From assembly GCA_045646965.1 (NCBI GenBank), contig JAZRLR010000009.1, positions 1-52,120 on the forward strand: a DNA stretch of 52,120 nucleotides, given 5' to 3'. This DNA comes from HGM04593 sp045646965. GTDB lineage: Bacteria > Bacteroidota > Bacteroidia > Bacteroidales > Bacteroidaceae. Each line of letters opens with the position of its first letter. The stretch's first letter is position 1. This document shows positions 8,382-15,623 of the stretch, one piece after another. The translations under genes and the position numbers were made by a program. The notes under the pieces are model-generated. The model was not told the DNA's origin and did not search any database. It worked only from the letters and a program-made list of their open reading frames with translations.

Positions 8382-8678
8382 ATGGAAGATAGAGAATTGG
8401 GAATAAACCTTGTAATTGACGGTATATCCTTCCCGCTGACAATCAAGGCGAGCGAAGAGCCATATTACCGCCAAGCAGCACGCTTGACAAACGAGAAGCT
8501 GTCTATATATAAAAAACTTTTTGCGGGCGAGGGAGGAGTGAGAATCATCACAATGGCCGCGCTCGACATAGCCTTGGAACTTGCAAAGCAAGCCGACAAT
8601 GTAGGCTCGGCAGATGTTATGCGCAAAGTAAACGAGCTGTCGCGCCTCATAGACGAAGTTGCAGAGAGCAAGGAATAG
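8382..8678 (+). CDS. zapA: Cell division protein ZapA
   Basis: A 98-aa ZapA-family protein. The N-terminal globular part (INLVIDGISFPLTIKASEE) gives the beta-alpha dimer head, followed by the helical part with the conserved block RIITMAALDIALELA and a C-terminal coiled coil. ZapA binds FtsZ at the division site and promotes bundling of protofilaments. In the same transcript as the ZapB-like gene and probably as the small RNA and rny downstream. Confidence 0.9.
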   Translation: MEDRELGINLVIDGISFPLTIKASEEPYYRQAARLTNEKLSIYKKLFAGEGGVRIITMAALDIALELAKQADNVGSADVMRKVNELSRLIDEVAESKE

Positions 8679-8680
8679 CC

Positions 8681-8770
8681 CCATATTCTTTACAGGAGAA
8701 CTCACGCATTGCTATATTCGGCAAGCGGTACCACGGTACCTCTTACGAATAAAGTGGTGCGTTTTATTAT
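8681..8770 (+). ncRNA. ssrS: Structured RNA between zapA and rny, candidate short 6S RNA
   Basis: The 113-nt gap folds as an extended hairpin: ACGCAT (8704-8709) with GTGCGT (8757-8762), internal loop, ATTCG (8716-8720) with CGAAT (8746-8750), then AAG-x-GGTAC / GTACC-x-CTT around a CACG loop. A small TTCT/AGAA hairpin precedes it. A rod with internal loops in a zapA-linked position agrees with 6S RNA, which binds RNA polymerase; I recall 6S annotations at this location in Bacteroidetes but cannot verify that here. Alternative: a processing signal in the zapA-rny mRNA. Confidence 0.45.
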
Positions 8771-8791
8771 ATATTAAAAACTTATAACACA

Positions 8792-10336
8792 ATGTTTTCA
8801 CCAACATCTTTAATCATTGGTGCAGTTGCAGGAGCCCTATTAGGCTGCATCTGCCAATACGTAATAATACGTTTCGGCTTCAAGGCGAAATTCCAGAAGA
8901 TTATCGACGAAGCGCACAAGGAGGCCGAAGTAATTAAGAAAAACAAGTTGCTCGAGGTAAAGGAGAAATTCCTTAACAAAAAAGCCGAGCTCGAGAAAGA
9001 GATTTCGCAGCGTAACAACAAAATTCAGCAGGCCGAGCACCATCTGAAACAGCGCGAGATACAGATGAACCAGCGCAACGAGGACATTCAGCGTCGCAAA
9101 AACGAGCTCGAAACAATGAAAGAGAACCTCGACGCACAGAAGGGAGTTCTGGAGCGCAAGCAGGAGGAGCTCGAGAAGTTGCACATTCAGGAGCGTGAGA
9201 AGCTCGAGGCTATCAGCGGTCTTTCAGCCGAGGAGGCAAAAGAGCGCCTCGTGGAGTCACTCAAAGAGGAGGCCAAGACACAGGCCGCGTCGTATATCAA
9301 CGACATCATAGACGATGCGAAGATGACCGCCGGCAAAGAGGCCAAGAAAATTGTGATACAGACAATTCAGCGTGTAGCCACAGAGACAGCCATAGAGAAC
9401 TCGGTAACCGTGTTCCACATCGACAACGACGAAATGAAAGGCCGCATCATAGGCCGCGAGGGACGTAACATCCGCGCACTCGAGGCTGCCACAGGTGTTG
9501 AAATAGTTGTAGACGACACCCCCGAGGCAATTGTTTTGAGCGCCTTCGATCCCGTGCGCCGCGAGATTGCACGCCTTGCCCTGCACCAGCTTGTGGCAGA
9601 CGGTCGCATACACCCCGCACGCATTGAGGAAGTTGTGGCTAAAGTGAAAAAACAGATTGAGGAAGAGATTATCGAGACAGGTAAACGCACAACCATCGAC
9701 CTCGGTATACACGGCCTGCATCCCGAGCTTATACGCATCATCGGTAAGATGAAATACCGCTCTTCATACGGACAGAACCTTCTGCAGCACGCCCGCGAGA
9801 CAGCCAACCTGTGTGCTGTTATGGCGGCAGAGCTTGGCCTCAACCCCAAGAAGGCGAAACGTGCCGGCTTGCTTCACGACATAGGTAAGGTGCCCGACGA
9901 GGAGACCGAGTTGCCGCACGCAGAGTATGGTATGAAGATTGCCGAGAAATACAAGGAGAAACCCGATATCTGCAACGCCATCGGCGCCCACCACGACGAA
10001 GTGGAGATGACAAGCCTCATCGCTCCCATCGTGCAGGTGTGCGACGCAATCTCGGGAGCACGTCCCGGAGCACGTCGCGAGATTGTGGAGGCATATATCA
10101 AGCGTCTGCACGACCTTGAGCAACTTGCAATGTCGTACCCGGGCGTTACAAAGACCTACGCTATTCAGGCCGGACGCGAGCTCCGCGTGATTGTAGGCGC
10201 AGACAAGATTGACGACAAGCAGACCGAGCTGCTGTCGGGCGAGATTGCAAAGAAGATTCAGGACGAGATGACCTATCCCGGACAGGTGAAGATTACCGTT
10301 ATCCGCGAGACACGTGCAGTGAACTACGCACGATAA
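8792..10336 (+). CDS. rny: Ribonuclease Y
   Basis: A 514-aa endoribonuclease that starts mRNA decay at the inner membrane. Domain order: N-terminal transmembrane helix (SLIIGAVAGALLGCICQYVI), long charged coiled coil (~residues 30-200), KH domain with the GRIIGREGRNIRALE loop, and HD domain with the metal-binding LLHDIGKV motif and a later His in IGAHHDE. Full family length. Starts at ATG 8792; no -7 element is seen in the gap, so it is probably expressed with zapA. Ends in a strong terminator. Confidence 0.97.
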   Translation: MFSPTSLIIGAVAGALLGCICQYVIIRFGFKAKFQKIIDEAHKEAEVIKKNKLLEVKEKFLNKKAELEKEISQRNNKIQQAEHHLKQREIQMNQRNEDIQRRKNELETMKENLDAQKGVLERKQEELEKLHIQEREKLEAISGLSAEEAKERLVESLKEEAKTQAASYINDIIDDAKMTAGKEAKKIVIQTIQRVATETAIENSVTVFHIDNDEMKGRIIGREGRNIRALEAATGVEIVVDDTPEAIVLSAFDPVRREIARLALHQLVADGRIHPARIEEVVAKVKKQIEEEIIETGKRTTIDLGIHGLHPELIRIIGKMKYRSSYGQNLLQHARETANLCAVMAAELGLNPKKAKRAGLLHDIGKVPDEETELPHAEYGMKIAEKYKEKPDICNAIGAHHDEVEMTSLIAPIVQVCDAISGARPGARREIVEAYIKRLHDLEQLAMSYPGVTKTYAIQAGRELRVIVGADKIDDKQTELLSGEIAKKIQDEMTYPGQVKITVIRETRAVNYAR

Positions 10337-10356
10337 CCCCTTCGCCCTCACACAAT

Positions 10357-10402
10357 AAAAAGTATTTCCCCTCTGCCACACGGCAGAGGGGAAATACTTT
10401 TT
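10357..10402. terminator. Terminator after rny
   Basis: A 20-bp near-perfect stem (10357-10377 with 10382-10402; core TTTCCCCTCTGCC/GGCAGAGGGGAAA) with an ACAC loop, and T-runs on the right and A-runs on the left, so it could work in both directions. Confidence 0.92.
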
Positions 10403-10487
10403 ATATATATATACCAATGCAAAAAATGAAGAAACACACAATTAACATATTTTAACATTCGGGGGGGTAATTGCGTTAATTTTTAGT

Positions 10488-10495
10488 TACATTTG
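10488..10495 (+). promoter_or_regulatory. -7 element of the small outer-membrane protein gene
   Basis: TACATTTG, 28 nt before the ATG at 10524; the -33 region is less clear (ATTG nearby at shorter spacing). Confidence 0.6.
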
Positions 10496-10523
10496 CGCTA
10501 AATGAATTAAAAAAAACTAAACT

Positions 10524-11150
10524 ATGAAACGCATTTTAACTATCATTGCAGCCGCCCTTCTTGCTGTCGGCGCACACGCACAAGAGCAACTATCGCTATT
10601 CAAAAATTCAACTATCGTACAAGGACAAGAGTATGGCTTTATGTATCAGAAAGACCAAAAAATATACACCGTATCCTATGCGAGAGATGCCGGCGAATAT
10701 CTAAACTGGGAAGCCACATTGACAAGCAATTTAAAATTTGCCGAAGACAAAGCAAGCTCACACTCTTTTACCTTTAATTTTGGTGCACAACGCCGTTACA
10801 AGTTCAATAACTTTTTATTAAGTTTAAAGCTCGCCCCGTACGCAGGCTTGGGATACAACGGAGTAGTTACCCCGAAAAGAACTTACACAGAACTCGTAAA
10901 ACACAAAGACAGATTTGGCAATATTACTTACACAAAAGTTACCCGCACAGAAGGCGGTGACAAAGAGTATGATTCCAAAATATTATACGGAGTACTTGCC
11001 GACATTGCACTCGGATTCAAAATTTACGAAACAAAAAGCGGAAAAGAGTGCTATATGAATATCGGTTACCGAATAGCCGCACCCGAATTCAAAACAACAG
11101 GTATGTTCGACAACGGGGAGATAAAATTAGGAATTGTAAAACTGTTCTAA
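10524..11150 (+). CDS. Small secreted outer-membrane beta-barrel-like protein, function unknown
   Basis: A 208-aa protein with a typical signal peptide (MKRILTIIAAALLAVGAHA, cleavage before QEQ). The rest alternates polar and hydrophobic residues with aromatic ends of strands (HSFTFNFGAQRRYKFNN, FLLSLKLAPYAGLGYNG, YMNIGYRIAAP) and finishes in IKLGIVKLF, a terminal Phe typical of barrel proteins recognised by the BAM machinery. Perhaps an 8-stranded barrel of the porin-like or OmpW/OmpA type. No named family is recognised. Own promoter and terminator, so a single-gene unit. Confidence 0.8.
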   Translation: MKRILTIIAAALLAVGAHAQEQLSLFKNSTIVQGQEYGFMYQKDQKIYTVSYARDAGEYLNWEATLTSNLKFAEDKASSHSFTFNFGAQRRYKFNNFLLSLKLAPYAGLGYNGVVTPKRTYTELVKHKDRFGNITYTKVTRTEGGDKEYDSKILYGVLADIALGFKIYETKSGKECYMNIGYRIAAPEFKTTGMFDNGEIKLGIVKLF

Positions 11151-11169
11151 CCACTGAACAAAAAACTAT

Positions 11170-11205
11170 TAAATGGCAACCTTTTACCGGTTGCCATTAT
11201 TTTAC
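11170..11205. terminator. Terminator shared by convergent genes
   Basis: 10-bp stem AATGGCAACC (11172-11181) / GGTTGCCATT (11189-11198), followed by ATTTTA on the plus strand and by A-rich sequence for the opposite direction; lies right at the end of the ccsA-like gene. Confidence 0.75.
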
Positions 11206-12608
11206 GCATAGCTGTGCAAGCCACCCAGCAGGTAATTCACACCAAAGAAAGTGAAAAGCACCGAAAGGAACGCCACCACGCAAAAGACGTGGAACGCCAA
11301 CGCCCTGTTCATAAAAGGCAACGAGCGGGTGTGAAAGCCAAAGGAGCACAAGAGAAGCGTAACCAAAGCCCACACCTCCTTGGGGTCCCACCCCCAATAG
11401 CGCCCCCACGACATATCGGCCCACACGGCACCGATGAAGATACCGACGGCGAGCAGCATAGTGGCAGGATAGAGCAGCACACGGCCAAAGAGCGCAAGAC
11501 GCTCCACACGGCCGCCGTCGTGCCCAAACCAATGGATGCAGAGGGCTACAAAGGCATTCACCGCCAAGAGTGTCACAAGCACATAGGATAGAATTACAGA
11601 GGCAACGTGGAAAAAGAGCAGCGGAGTACGCAGCACGGGCATCACATAGCCCTGTGAGGCATTGGCACACAGCAGCGCCACAACCACAGAAAGCGCACAC
11701 AGCACGGGCGATGCAAAGCGCACCTTGCGAAAAAAGAGAAAAGCAATGAGCAGCAGGCACCACACGGCAAACACAAGAGCTCCGCTGCCGTCGGCAACGG
11801 GAAAGAGAGCCGTTTCCACCCAGCGGCGCACACCCACATAGAGCACATAGCACAGCACGGCGAGCGACACAGCCGAGGAGAAATACCTTGCAGCCCCTCC
11901 ACCCGACACGGGGAGAGGGAGAGAGCACCCACGCACACGGCGCAGCAAAGCAGCCCACATAGTTTTTCTACTCACAAAGAGAGCCACAACAGAAAGGAGC
12001 AGCATAAGATACCCGGCATAGGTGAGAGGCACGCCCCAGACATCGTGGCGCACAAGCAGCGCCACGCAATCCTGTTTCACATCGGAGATGCAGAAACGAT
12101 ACCCGCCCCTGTCATACACTTTATTCATTGAAAGAGACGCAAGTTCACAGCTGCTGTCGGGCAGGTGCACGCAAATCTCGGCGATGTAATCACGCGGAAC
12201 ATCGCTCCCCTCGTAGTAATCGACCTTGCAGCCTTGCAACGTAACGCCGAAAGGAAATTTCGCAAGCGAGCCGTCGCCCTTCACAAACATACTTGCGGGG
12301 GGTGCTTCACGGCATATATAAAGCGTTCCGCGCTCGGCGGTGAGGTAGGTGACCAAAGCGCCCGCAAGCACCACGGCAAAGGAGAGGTGCAGCCACAGGG
12401 CAGTTCCGCGCAGGCGTGACGATATTATGTGACAAAGGGCTGCAACCGCCATAGCAGCCCACAGCCCCACGAAAAGCGGCGAGGAGTAAACATTCTCACT
12501 CACAAAAAGAGTTCCGCAGAATTTTTCTGCCACTGTCGCTGCCACAAGCACCACGGCAAGCAGTGCGGCAAGCGCGAAAGCCGTTCTACCCGCAATGCGT
12601 CGCATCAT
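11202..12608 (-). CDS. ccsA: Cytochrome c biogenesis protein, CcsA type with short ResB-like N-terminus
   Basis: A 468-aa multi-pass membrane protein. The C-terminal half is a CcsA/CcmC-type haem handler: tryptophan-rich WWD motif SWGRYWGWDPKEVWAL, a conserved His in FFHVASVILSYV, and the closing GLHSYA with a second His. The N-terminal ~200 residues have two membrane helices and a periplasmic section with SGSDV/FCISDVKQD-like text resembling a shortened ResB (CcsB) domain. It exports or presents haem for attachment to c-type cytochromes. Overlaps the upstream mntP stop by an ATGA, so the two are translationally coupled. No cytochrome genes are next to it. Confidence 0.88.
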   Translation of the reverse strand: MMRRIAGRTAFALAALLAVVLVAATVAEKFCGTLFVSENVYSSPLFVGLWAAMAVAALCHIISSRLRGTALWLHLSFAVVLAGALVTYLTAERGTLYICREAPPASMFVKGDGSLAKFPFGVTLQGCKVDYYEGSDVPRDYIAEICVHLPDSSCELASLSMNKVYDRGGYRFCISDVKQDCVALLVRHDVWGVPLTYAGYLMLLLSVVALFVSRKTMWAALLRRVRGCSLPLPVSGGGAARYFSSAVSLAVLCYVLYVGVRRWVETALFPVADGSGALVFAVWCLLLIAFLFFRKVRFASPVLCALSVVVALLCANASQGYVMPVLRTPLLFFHVASVILSYVLVTLLAVNAFVALCIHWFGHDGGRVERLALFGRVLLYPATMLLAVGIFIGAVWADMSWGRYWGWDPKEVWALVTLLLCSFGFHTRSLPFMNRALAFHVFCVVAFLSVLFTFFGVNYLLGGLHSYA

Positions 12609-13183
12609 ATAAGGTTGAGATGTTCACACAGCACCCTCACACCAATGAGAATGAGGATAATTCCGCCCCACAGCTCGGCACGCAGGCTGCGGGCAAAGCG
12701 TCGGCCGCAGAAAATACCCACAAAAAGCCCCGCAATGGTAAAGAGGAACGACACAAGGCCTATCACAAGAAGGGGGTAACAGAGCGCCTGCACCGATTTT
12801 ATGCCGGCACACGAGAAGGAGACACCCACGGCAAGAGCGTCGATACTCGTTGCAATGGCAAGCGTAAACATCACCTTGGGCGAGCGAGGGTTGAGCACCA
12901 CATCTTCCTCGTCCTTGAAGGAGTCGATAATCATACGCACACCCAAGAAGAGAAGTATCGAAAAGGCAATCCAATGGTCAAAGCTCTCAATGAGATAGCG
13001 AAAACGGTCGGTAGCAGCCCACCCCAAGAGTGGATTGAACGCCTGAAAGAAACCAAACAGAAAGGCCATTGCAAGCATAGGGCGCCACAGCACACGTTTA
13101 AAGGTGACACCACTTGCCACCGACACCGCAAAGCAGTCCATCGCAAGCGCCACCGCAAGAATCCATATATAAATGTGAGTCAT
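12605..13183 (-). CDS. mntP: Manganese efflux pump MntP
   Basis: A 192-aa MntP-family exporter with six predicted membrane helices arranged as two repeats. Each repeat has the conserved acidic motif: AMDCFAVSVASG near residue 15 and TSIDALAVGVSFS near residue 115, whose Asp residues are needed for Mn2+ export. Length is normal. First gene of a two-gene unit with ccsA, behind its own consensus promoter. No yybP-ykoY manganese riboswitch is evident in the short leader. Confidence 0.95.
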   Translation of the reverse strand: MTHIYIWILAVALAMDCFAVSVASGVTFKRVLWRPMLAMAFLFGFFQAFNPLLGWAATDRFRYLIESFDHWIAFSILLFLGVRMIIDSFKDEEDVVLNPRSPKVMFTLAIATSIDALAVGVSFSCAGIKSVQALCYPLLVIGLVSFLFTIAGLFVGIFCGRRFARSLRAELWGGIILILIGVRVLCEHLNLI

Positions 13184-13210
13184 AAGAAAAAGTTACATTA
13201 CAAGGAGTTG

Positions 13211-13241
13211 CAAAAGTAATCTTTTTCTGCCACACGGCAAA
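13211..13241 (-). promoter_or_regulatory. Promoter of mntP-ccsA
   Basis: Minus-strand TTTG (13241-13238), 19-nt spacer, TACTTTTG (13218-13211): a full match to the -33/-7 consensus; leader about 20 nt. Confidence 0.75.
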
Positions 13242-13342
13242 GAAAGCAGAGACACGCCACCCTTTTTTAACAGAAAAGGCGCTATTTTTGTACTTAATTT
13301 CGCTATATGGGCGCACAAAAAGAAAAAAAGCGGAGAAATATG

Positions 13343-13373
13343 TTTGAAAAACAGAGAAAAGCGCCTATCTTTG
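13343..13373 (+). promoter_or_regulatory. Promoter of tmRNA
   Basis: TTTG (13343-13346), 19-nt spacer, TATCTTTG (13366-13373). Predicted start near 13380, about 14 nt before the mature 5' end. Confidence 0.85.
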
Positions 13374-13393
13374 CCGAAAATATACCAACTACC

Positions 13394-13788
13394 GGGGCTA
13401 TCTGGATTTGACAGCGGGTAGAAAAGGTACGTAAGCACGCAGTGCCTCGGCGGTTAGCACTATAATCCGAGCCGTCAAAGAATTATCTGGCGAAACATCT
13501 TATGCTCTCGCTGCTTAATCGAAGTACAGTAGATTAGCTTTATTCCTGCACCAGGTGCGGGAACGAGACATCACCCGGACGCAGTTGTTCCGAAGCAATC
13601 CGATATGGTGGTGCAGTAAACTCGGGACTAGTTGTGGCAGGCCTCGATACCACAGCGAAATTTTAGAGGATAAGGCACAGATTGGCGGTCCCGGTCTTGT
13701 CTGTGCACGAAAACCTCACCGGAGACTAAGCGTGTAGAAAGCGTATGGTTTCCTCGTTTGGACGAGGGTTCGACTCCCTCTAGCTCCA
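13394..13788 (+). ncRNA. ssrA: tmRNA (transfer-messenger RNA)
   Basis: Rescues stalled ribosomes with SmpB and tags the nascent chain for degradation. The tRNA-like ends pair as GGGGCTA (13394-13400) with TAGCTCC (13781-13787), followed by discriminator A; CCA is not encoded. The T arm GAGGGTTCGACTCCCTC is present. The tag reading frame ends at TAA 13516-13518 and reads ...ELSGETSYALAA; the resume codon cannot be fixed by eye but lies near GCC GTC AAA (13471-13479). The ending YALAA is the protease-recognised tail, and GET(S/N)YALAA is the Bacteroidetes form. Confidence 0.97.
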
Positions 13789-13792
13789 CAAA

Positions 13793-13818
13793 AGGAGGAG
13801 CGTGCAACGCCCTCCCTT
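13793..13818 (+). terminator. Weak hairpin after tmRNA
   Basis: AGGAGGAGCGT pairs with ACGCCCTCCCTT around a GCA loop with one bulged A. There is no T-run, so it may act in 3' processing or let some transcription run into the AraC gene that starts 10 nt later. Confidence 0.45.
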
Positions 13819-13827
13819 GAAACTATT

Positions 13828-14694
13828 ATGAATAACATCTATCTGAAAAAATTGCCTTTGCAGGGCTTTGCCACAACACAATCGTCGTTGCAGCAGTTCG
13901 TTCAGCACACCTATCAGATGCAGCACACATCTATCTTCTACTGCATCTGCGGCGAGGCACTTTTCACCATCGACGGGCAGAAATATCGTTTCACTCCGGG
14001 GCAGATAATGATTTGTCCCACAGGCTCGAATATCCTTCTGCTCGACATCACAAGCGACTTTTCGGCACGTCTGCTCGGCCTCACAAAGCATATATGGCTT
14101 GCGGCACGCAGCACTATGAGCCCCGAGACAATGCAGACTATAGAGCGACGCATTCACCAGGGTGGAAACAACGACTCCGAGAAGGAGTTTGTGCAGAACC
14201 TCTTCCGCCAGGTAGACATCCTCGACGCCGAGGTGAGCCGCAACGCAGGCAGCACAGAATTCTGTCGCCAGAGCGTCATACTCACCGTGAACGCGTTGCT
14301 TCTCTACATACAGCACATAAACAAAGAGCACAGCGCACCCACGCGCGAGCACATTTCGGAGAATCGCGACAAGGCTTTCTATGAGTTCCGCGTGCTGCTC
14401 ACACAAAACTTCAGAGAGAACCGCTCGGTGCAGTTCTATGCCGACAGCTTGAAGATTTCAACCCGCCAGCTCAACTCTATATGCCAGAGAGCGGGCGGAC
14501 AAAATGCCAAAGAGATTATCGACCACTACACTATAATTGAGCTGCAGGTAGCCCTTATGTACACACACAAGAGCTTTCAGGAGCTTGTGGGCGAGTTCCA
14601 CTTCCCCGACCAGTCCTACCTGAACCGTTACTTCAAACGGCACACAGGATATTCACTGTCGGAGTTTCGCACAAACGGCGTGATGGTCGATTAG
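13828..14694 (+). CDS. AraC-family transcriptional regulator
   Basis: A 288-aa regulator. The N-terminal ~150 residues form a cupin-like sensing domain (TSIFYCICGEALFTIDGQKY, then FTPGQIMICP). The C-terminal ~100 residues carry the double helix-turn-helix: first helix pair around VQFYADSLKISTRQLNSICQ, second around QSYLNRYFKRHTGYSLSEFR, which is the AraC signature. The target and ligand are unknown. No separate promoter is obvious between it and tmRNA, so part of its expression may be read-through. The last codons form one arm of the terminator. Confidence 0.93.
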   Translation: MNNIYLKKLPLQGFATTQSSLQQFVQHTYQMQHTSIFYCICGEALFTIDGQKYRFTPGQIMICPTGSNILLLDITSDFSARLLGLTKHIWLAARSTMSPETMQTIERRIHQGGNNDSEKEFVQNLFRQVDILDAEVSRNAGSTEFCRQSVILTVNALLLYIQHINKEHSAPTREHISENRDKAFYEFRVLLTQNFRENRSVQFYADSLKISTRQLNSICQRAGGQNAKEIIDHYTIIELQVALMYTHKSFQELVGEFHFPDQSYLNRYFKRHTGYSLSEFRTNGVMVD

Positions 14695-14710
14695 GACCTC
14701 ACGCCGTTTT
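14673..14710 (+). terminator. Terminator overlapping the AraC gene stop codon
   Basis: AACGGCGTGATGGTC (inside the coding sequence) pairs with GACC-TCACGCCGTT, followed by a T7 run. The left arm and loop contain the last seven codons and the TAG. Confidence 0.85.
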
Positions 14711-14735
14711 TTTCATAAAAAAATCAAAGGATTTC

Positions 14736-15041
14736 TCACGCCTCGCCTTTGAACGGCGAAGAGGGAATAAAATTCTGCTGCTCGGGGAGACGTATCTCGC
14801 CAAATGTTCTTTCGTACCTTCTTATATTATCGCGCAACGCCATCTCGAGACGCTTTGCGTGCTCGGGTGTCATAATTACGCGCGACTTCACCTGCGCCTT
14901 TGCGACGCCGGGCAGAACACGCACAAAGTCCATAACAAACTCCGACGAGGAGTGTGCTATAACAGCCAAGTTGGCGTAAACGCCCTCGGCAATTTCCTCA
15001 TTGAGTTCTATCTGCAATTGAGCATTGTTTTTGTTATCCAT
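14736..15041 (-). CDS. DUF3467 domain protein
   Basis: A 101-aa protein when started at the ATG at 15041 (MDNKNNAQ), which gives a 4-nt gap to the upstream FKBP gene; the longer form from 15080 would overlap it by 35 nt. DUF3467 proteins are small, cytosolic and conserved in Bacteroidetes and other phyla; role unknown. Family-like text: EGVYANLAVIAHSSSEFVMD followed by an MTPEHAKRLEMAL block. Last gene of the glyQS-FKBP-DUF3467 unit. Confidence 0.85.
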   Translation of the reverse strand: MDNKNNAQLQIELNEEIAEGVYANLAVIAHSSSEFVMDFVRVLPGVAKAQVKSRVIMTPEHAKRLEMALRDNIRRYERTFGEIRLPEQQNFIPSSPFKGEA

Positions 15042-15045
15042 AGTA

Positions 15046-15615
15046 TCACTCTTTGTCTCCGACGTGGAAGGATTTGACAAGATTCAATGTAAATATCAAT
15101 GTCGATGAGGGTTTCACCGCGCCGTAGCCATCGGCTCCATAGGCGAGCTGGTTAGGGATGTAAACCTCCCAAATATCGCCGCTCACCATCTGCTGCACGG
15201 CTGTGGAAAAGCCCCACACGCAGTCTTCGAGAGCCATCTCCACAGGTGTCTCGTACTCGGGATTGAGCTCGCCGTCGTAGCTCGCGTCGAACACTGTGCC
15301 GTCGATGAGCTCTCCCTTGTAGTTGATGAGAACCGTGTCGTTGCCCGCAGGGGATTCGGTACCTGTGCCACTGCTCAACACCTTGCAAAAGACATAGTAC
15401 TCGTTGGCGTGCTCCACCGTCTCGTCGAGTCCCACGGAGCTTATCACACGCCACTCGGCCGAGTTGGCACGTGCCACCGTGGCAATGGAATCGAAGTAAC
15501 GACGATTGTCGGCCGCCCAGTTGCCGGCGTATGTAGTCTCGTCGGTCTCGCTGCACGCTGCAAGCAGCGGCAGTGAGAGCAACAGAAACATAAATATCTT
15601 ATTGAGTCTTCTCAT
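15046..15615 (-). CDS. FKBP-type peptidyl-prolyl isomerase, lipoprotein
   Basis: A 189-aa envelope protein. Lipoprotein signal ends at LLAAC (Cys20). The FKBP core follows: VLINYKGELIDGTVFDASY, a central W-G-F segment, MVSGDIWEVYIPNQLAYG and PSSTLIFTLNLV, all standard FKBP blocks. It catalyses cis-trans isomerisation of X-Pro bonds or acts as a chaperone for exported proteins. Sits 8 nt after glyQS on the same strand, so it is cotranscribed. Confidence 0.93.
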   Translation of the reverse strand: MRRLNKIFMFLLLSLPLLAACSETDETTYAGNWAADNRRYFDSIATVARANSAEWRVISSVGLDETVEHANEYYVFCKVLSSGTGTESPAGNDTVLINYKGELIDGTVFDASYDGELNPEYETPVEMALEDCVWGFSTAVQQMVSGDIWEVYIPNQLAYGADGYGAVKPSSTLIFTLNLVKSFHVGDKE

Positions 15616-15623
15616 TTTTTATA

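Noticed and set aside
13184..13342. Manganese riboswitch (yybP-ykoY) before mntP
   Set aside because: The promoter lies about 28 nt before the start codon, which leaves no room for the aptamer, and its conserved loops are not seen.
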